Below are positions 52,420 through 55,656 of a stretch of DNA of 55,656 nt, piece by piece. Source of the DNA: Chitinophaga pinensis (GTDB taxonomy: Bacteria > Bacteroidota > Bacteroidia > 2-12-FULL-35-15); the NCBI GenBank assembly GCA_945885475.1, contig CAMCYR010000020.1, forward strand, positions 1-55,656, given 5' to 3'. Below the pieces are notes generated by a model. It saw only the letters and a list, made by a program, of their open reading frames with translations. It made no database searches and was not told where the DNA came from. The translations under genes and the position numbers were made by a program. How positions within the stretch are numbered: position 1 is the first letter of the stretch; every line of letters begins with the position of its first letter.

Positions 52420-53427
52420 ATGAAAAACACATTAAAATATGGATTAATTATTACCCTTACCTGCGGAATGTTTTCATGTGTTCCTCAGCGTAAGCTTGAA
52501 GAAGAAAAAGCAAAGAGAGAAAGCACTGAAAAAGAACTTGCTGCTTTAAAAACAAGTTCCATGGAATGCAGCACCAAACTTACAGAAGCAACTCAGCTGA
52601 TTTTAGAGGACAAAAAAGTGATCATTGGATTACAGAAAGATACGTCCGTTTTAGGTACCAGCTATCGCACATTAGTGTCGAAATACGATAAATTAAATCA
52701 GATCAACGAACAACTACTTGACAAATACAACCGTCTATTAGAAGGGAATTTAGCCGATACTAAAAAAATTTCTGGAGAACTCCAACTTACTCAAGAGCAA
52801 CTTTTAAAAAAACAGGATGAACTGAAGCTTTTAGAAGCACAGTTGAATGCTCAAAGGAAAAATCTGGATGAATTAAACGCTGAATTAAAAAAACGTGAGG
52901 CACGTGTTGCTGAACTAGAAGATATTCTGAAAAGAAAAGACGATGCATCAAACGAATTAAAGAGAAAATTATCTGATGCTTTGCTTGGTTTTGAAGGTAA
53001 AGGCTTGACCATCACTCAAAAAAATGGGAAAGTGTATGTTTCGATGGACGAAAGTCTCCTATTTGCTTCAGGAAGCACAACGGTTGAATCAAAAGGTGTG
53101 GATGCATTAAAAAAAGTAGCTAAGGTATTAGAACAAAACACCGATATCAACGTAATGATTGAAGGACATACAGATGATGTTCCGATGATTGGGAAAGGTG
53201 ATATAAAAGATAACTGGGACTTAAGTGTTATTCGTGCTACTTCAATAGTCAAGATAATCACCAAAAATAGCTCTGTTGACCCAAAACGCTTGACAGCATC
53301 AGGCAGAGGAGAATATTTTCCGATAGATCCTTCAAAAACAGCTGATGCTCGCAAGAAAAACCGAAGAACAGAAATTATTTTGACTCCGAAATTGGATGAG
53401 TTATTAAAAGTATTGGAAACAAACTAA
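52420..53427 (+). CDS. OmpA-family peptidoglycan-binding lipoprotein with coiled coil
   Basis: The 335-residue product has a lipobox MFSC (Cys about residue 20), then a long coiled coil of about 150 residues (EEEKAKRESTEKELAALK; LNAQRKNLDELNAELKKREA). The C-terminal OmpA domain (about 205-325) has the strand-helix pattern VYVSMDESLLFASGS, NVMIEGHTDDVPM (Asp), NWDLSVIRATSIVKI, RLTASGRGEYFPI and DARKKNRRTEIILT (Arg). It binds peptidoglycan through diaminopimelate contacts and ties the outer membrane to the wall. The coiled coil may span the periplasm. The lipid anchor puts it in the outer membrane. Confidence 0.92.
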   Translation: MKNTLKYGLIITLTCGMFSCVPQRKLEEEKAKRESTEKELAALKTSSMECSTKLTEATQLILEDKKVIIGLQKDTSVLGTSYRTLVSKYDKLNQINEQLLDKYNRLLEGNLADTKKISGELQLTQEQLLKKQDELKLLEAQLNAQRKNLDELNAELKKREARVAELEDILKRKDDASNELKRKLSDALLGFEGKGLTITQKNGKVYVSMDESLLFASGSTTVESKGVDALKKVAKVLEQNTDINVMIEGHTDDVPMIGKGDIKDNWDLSVIRATSIVKIITKNSSVDPKRLTASGRGEYFPIDPSKTADARKKNRRTEIILTPKLDELLKVLETN

Positions 53428-53443
53428 TTCAACATATATTGAT

Positions 53444-53490
53444 AAAAGAAAAAAAGAAAATTGAATGTCTCAATTTTCTTTTTTTCTTTT
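53444..53490. terminator. Long bidirectional-looking terminator
   Basis: AAAAGAAAAAAAGAAAATTGA pairs with its complement (TCAATTTTC then seven T, CTTTT) around the loop ATGTC; total stem about 21 bp. It lies 16 bp after the stop of the OmpA-family gene. The next gene is on the same strand. Confidence 0.88.
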
Positions 53491-53586
53491 GCATAAAGGA
53501 TAACAGCATAATTTTTAAGGAAAATAATTTTAAATTTATATAACAATTTTAAATTTATTCGTTATACGTCTATATTCTATTTAGAA

Positions 53587-55380
53587 ATGAAAAAAACTAT
53601 TTTTATTGCATTATCACTTCTCCTTACAAACAGCTCTTTCTCCCAAGTGGCAACCGAATTCTGGGATATCGCTCAAACAAAGAAAAAGAGTGAACAAGAA
53701 ATGAAGGATGGAATGCAGGATGGTAAATATACTGCCTGGTACGAAACTGGTGACATCGCAAAAGAGGGTCTTTTTTCAAAAGGAAAAGAAAACGGGAAAT
53801 TTATCAGCTACTATGCAGGGAAAAAACCTAAAGCAGAAGAAAATTATAGTGCCGGGAAAAAAGATGGCTGTTGGAAATATTGGTATATCAATGGGAACAA
53901 AGCTCAGGAAACTTTTTTCAAAGACGATAAACCCGATAGCGCCTGGACCGGCTGGTATGAATCCGGGAAACTAAAAAGTACTGAAAATTATAAAGCCGGC
54001 AAAAAAGATGGTGTATGGATTTATTATTACCAAAACGGGCAAAAAGAAAGCGTCGGAAATTTTACGGAAAATTTAGCTGAAGGAAAATATACCGGTTGGT
54101 ATTCAAACGGGAATAAGCAAAAAGAAGGACAATACAAAAACGATAAAGAAAGCGGTCTTTGGAAAGAGTTCTATAGAAGCGGTAAACCCAAACAAGAACT
54201 ACTATATGAAAACACAGAAGTTCTTTTGATGAATCTCTGGTTTGAAAATGGCGAACAACCAATCAAAAATGGTAACGGAAAATTTACGCTTGCTTATGAT
54301 AATGGAAAGAAAAAAGGAGAAGGAAGCTACAAAGAAGGAAGAATGGATGGAGATTGGTTGTTTTATATGCCAAGGGGTGAAAAAGACTTTGTTGTTACCT
54401 ACCAAAAAGGCAAAAAGAACGGTAAATGCATAAACTGGTTTATCGGTGGAATAATTAAAAGTGAGGGCCCGTTTGTAAATGACAAAAAAAACGGCTATTG
54501 GAAGTTTTACAACGAAAATGGCAAAATGCAGATTGAAGGCACCCTCTCCGACAATCTTCGCTCCGGCAAATGGATGTATTGGTATAATAATGGAGCAAAA
54601 GAATCGGAAGGGTTTTATAAAAACGACCTTATGGACAGTCTTTGGACCTATTTCTACAACGATGGAAACAAATGGAAACAAGGTTTATACAAAGAAAACC
54701 TGAAGACCGATATGTGGACTACTTGGTATGAAACAGGACAAAAACTGGAAGAAGGAAAATATATAAACGGGAAAGAAGATGGCCCCTGGTACTCCTGGTT
54801 TGATAATGGTGTAATGAAAAATGAAGGGCACTTTAAGCAGGGGAAAATGGATGGAAGTTGGAAGGCATGGTTCCCGAACAAAAATCTGAATTATGAAGGA
54901 TTCTACTCTACCGAAGAGCGGCAAATAACGTTGAAATACACTTACAAAGACAAAACAAAAAAAGACTCCGCTACCTGCAAAACAGGGAATTGGAAGTATT
55001 ATTATGACAATGGCAAAGTAAAAGAAGAAGGAGCTTATAAATCCGGTCAGAAAGAAGGTCATTGGATTTTTTGGACTCCATACGGGTTTAAAGATATGGA
55101 GGGTGATTACACAGATGAAAAGCAAAATGGTCTGTGGACATATTACTATGAAACAGGAGTGAAATCTATGGAACAAACCTTTAAAGATGGAAAATTAAGT
55201 GGAGACTGCAGTTCCTGGTACGAGGATACTAAAATAAAAAGTACAACATCTTATAGTTTGGTGAAAGATAAAAAAGGCTTAAGAACCGATAGTAAGCCAA
55301 ATGGGAAATGGACATATTATGACAAAAACGGCAACATTATGATGGAAATCACCTACAAAAAAGGTGAAAAAGTCAATTAA
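53587..55380 (+). CDS. Secreted MORN-variant repeat protein (YwqK-like)
   Basis: The 597-residue product has a signal peptide ending at SFSQ. Almost the whole remainder is made of about 23 repeats of roughly 23 residues, each like YYENGKKKSEGNYKNGKKDG plus WxxW/Y (examples: YKAGKKDGVWIYYYQNGQKE, FKDGKLSGDCSSWYED). This is the MORN repeat variant found in YwqK-type proteins; in Bacteroidota such proteins are secreted, and the toxin-antitoxin label of the family is not supported here. The repeats form a beta-hairpin ribbon, likely for binding a surface or phospholipid. The repeats are diverged, not recent copies. Its stop codon directly abuts that of the convergent gene at 55381. Confidence 0.88.
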   Translation: MKKTIFIALSLLLTNSSFSQVATEFWDIAQTKKKSEQEMKDGMQDGKYTAWYETGDIAKEGLFSKGKENGKFISYYAGKKPKAEENYSAGKKDGCWKYWYINGNKAQETFFKDDKPDSAWTGWYESGKLKSTENYKAGKKDGVWIYYYQNGQKESVGNFTENLAEGKYTGWYSNGNKQKEGQYKNDKESGLWKEFYRSGKPKQELLYENTEVLLMNLWFENGEQPIKNGNGKFTLAYDNGKKKGEGSYKEGRMDGDWLFYMPRGEKDFVVTYQKGKKNGKCINWFIGGIIKSEGPFVNDKKNGYWKFYNENGKMQIEGTLSDNLRSGKWMYWYNNGAKESEGFYKNDLMDSLWTYFYNDGNKWKQGLYKENLKTDMWTTWYETGQKLEEGKYINGKEDGPWYSWFDNGVMKNEGHFKQGKMDGSWKAWFPNKNLNYEGFYSTEERQITLKYTYKDKTKKDSATCKTGNWKYYYDNGKVKEEGAYKSGQKEGHWIFWTPYGFKDMEGDYTDEKQNGLWTYYYETGVKSMEQTFKDGKLSGDCSSWYEDTKIKSTTSYSLVKDKKGLRTDSKPNGKWTYYDKNGNIMMEITYKKGEKVN

Positions 55381-55656
55381 TTACCTTCTTTTGGGATGAT
55401 GAAGTTTTGAGTTAGAATTCCGAATGCGGGTAGCTCTTATTTCCAGTTCTTTGTTCTTTTGTTTTTTTGCAAGAACCGTTGTAAACCAAGCGATAAAAAT
55501 TACAACCGAAAAACCAATCACCATATAAACATAGCTCATGATCTCTTCATGTCTTATTTTTTCAAGTTCCTCAACACCGAAATTCAAATTTTTTGATAAA
55601 TTCGAAATGGATGGTTCCGATGAGTCAGCAAATGTTGTTGAATCAGATTTGCTGAT
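55381..55656 (-). CDS. Membrane protein, cut by the window edge (5' end missing)
   Basis: The frame is open from the last base to the TAA at 55381-55383, 91 residues without a start. An internal TTG would give 68 residues, but reading continues upstream without a stop (KSDSTTFADSSEPSISNLSK), so the gene begins outside. The visible part is a Ser-rich stretch, one transmembrane helix (SYVYMVIGFSVVIFIAWFTT) and a basic end (NSNSKLHHPKRR). The Ser/Asp-rich part would be periplasmic and the basic tail cytoplasmic by the positive-inside rule. No family can be named. Confidence 0.6.
   Translation of the reverse strand: MSKSDSTTFADSSEPSISNLSKNLNFGVEELEKIRHEEIMSYVYMVIGFSVVIFIAWFTTVLAKKQKNKELEIRATRIRNSNSKLHHPKRR

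Noticed and set aside
54202-55176. Two long Phe/Ile-rich frames on the minus strand opposite the MORN-variant gene
   Set aside because: They are antisense shadows of the repetitive Lys/Gly/Asn-rich gene, with no signal peptide or start context.
53587-55380. Toxin-antitoxin antitoxin (YwqK label)
   Set aside because: The protein is secreted, made of more than 20 repeats and has no toxin gene beside it; the family label comes from a different setting.

Overview
The window looks like chromosomal DNA of an AT-rich member of the Bacteroidota, probably a free-living relative of the Flavobacteriales, Sphingobacteriales or Chitinophagales; I cannot fix the order. Evidence: many secreted proteins end in type IX secretion (T9SS) sorting domains (type A, plus one CHU_C/type B); a PorP/SprF protein is present; several starts follow the phylum's TAnnTTTG -7 box, three of them with TTG exactly 20 nt upstream; recognisable Shine-Dalgarno sites are rare; IleRS carries the GxHH signature; and collagen-like, FISUMP, DUF3109 and MORN-variant proteins are typical of the phylum. 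Nothing here looks like a plasmid or complete phage.

Layout. 1-4.0 kb: a cut-off collagen-like/FISUMP surface protein, a dead IS3-type transposase tail, a secreted cyclophilin, a small secreted protein, a 120-bp tandem repeat array and a small lipoprotein. 4.0-7.2 kb: a sensor kinase/response regulator operon with a divergent lipoprotein. 7.3-13.2 kb: an aldehyde dehydrogenase of the aminomuconate type, a small T9SS protein and a giant lamin-tail surface protein. 13.3-21.4 kb: asd behind what looks like a lysine-sensing attenuator; then, on the minus strand, ileS, a DksA-like gene with a histone-H1-like tail, and lspA, with a 170-bp repeat array between the last two; then a DUF2306-like membrane protein and a RidA/aminomuconate-deaminase-like gene. 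21.5-25.4 kb: tRNA-Ala followed by accessory DNA (a lipoprotein, a LamG/SprB-repeat T9SS protein with a stray duplicate of its 3' end, and an XRE regulator with a perfect inverted-repeat operator candidate). 25.4-33.3 kb: a large PKD/CHU_C protein, a TylF-like methyltransferase, a sugar-epimerase-like SDR, a family 2 glycosyltransferase and hrpB. 33.3-36.6 kb: a LolA-like gene relic, then an ECF sigma factor, a membrane protein (candidate anti-sigma) and PorP/SprF. 36.6-44.5 kb: glyS, two secreted proteins (one a collagen-like/cupredoxin fusion), DUF3109 and nrdB-nrdA. 44.5-55.7 kb: a leucine-rich-repeat protein, a huge outer-membrane protein, exonuclease III, an orphan peptide-binding lipoprotein, an OmpA-family lipoprotein, a 597-residue MORN-variant protein and a cut-off membrane protein.

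The genes mix housekeeping functions (aminoacyl-tRNA synthetases, ribonucleotide reductase, signal peptidase II, asd, exonuclease III) with cell-surface proteins probably exported by the Sec/T9SS route. The strongest candidate for something undescribed is the leader of asd: a 21-codon reading frame with seven lysine codons overlaps a four-segment alternative hairpin system ending in a terminator, the classic layout of ribosome-mediated attenuation. The histone-tail/DksA fusion and the collagen/cupredoxin fusion are the next most interesting.
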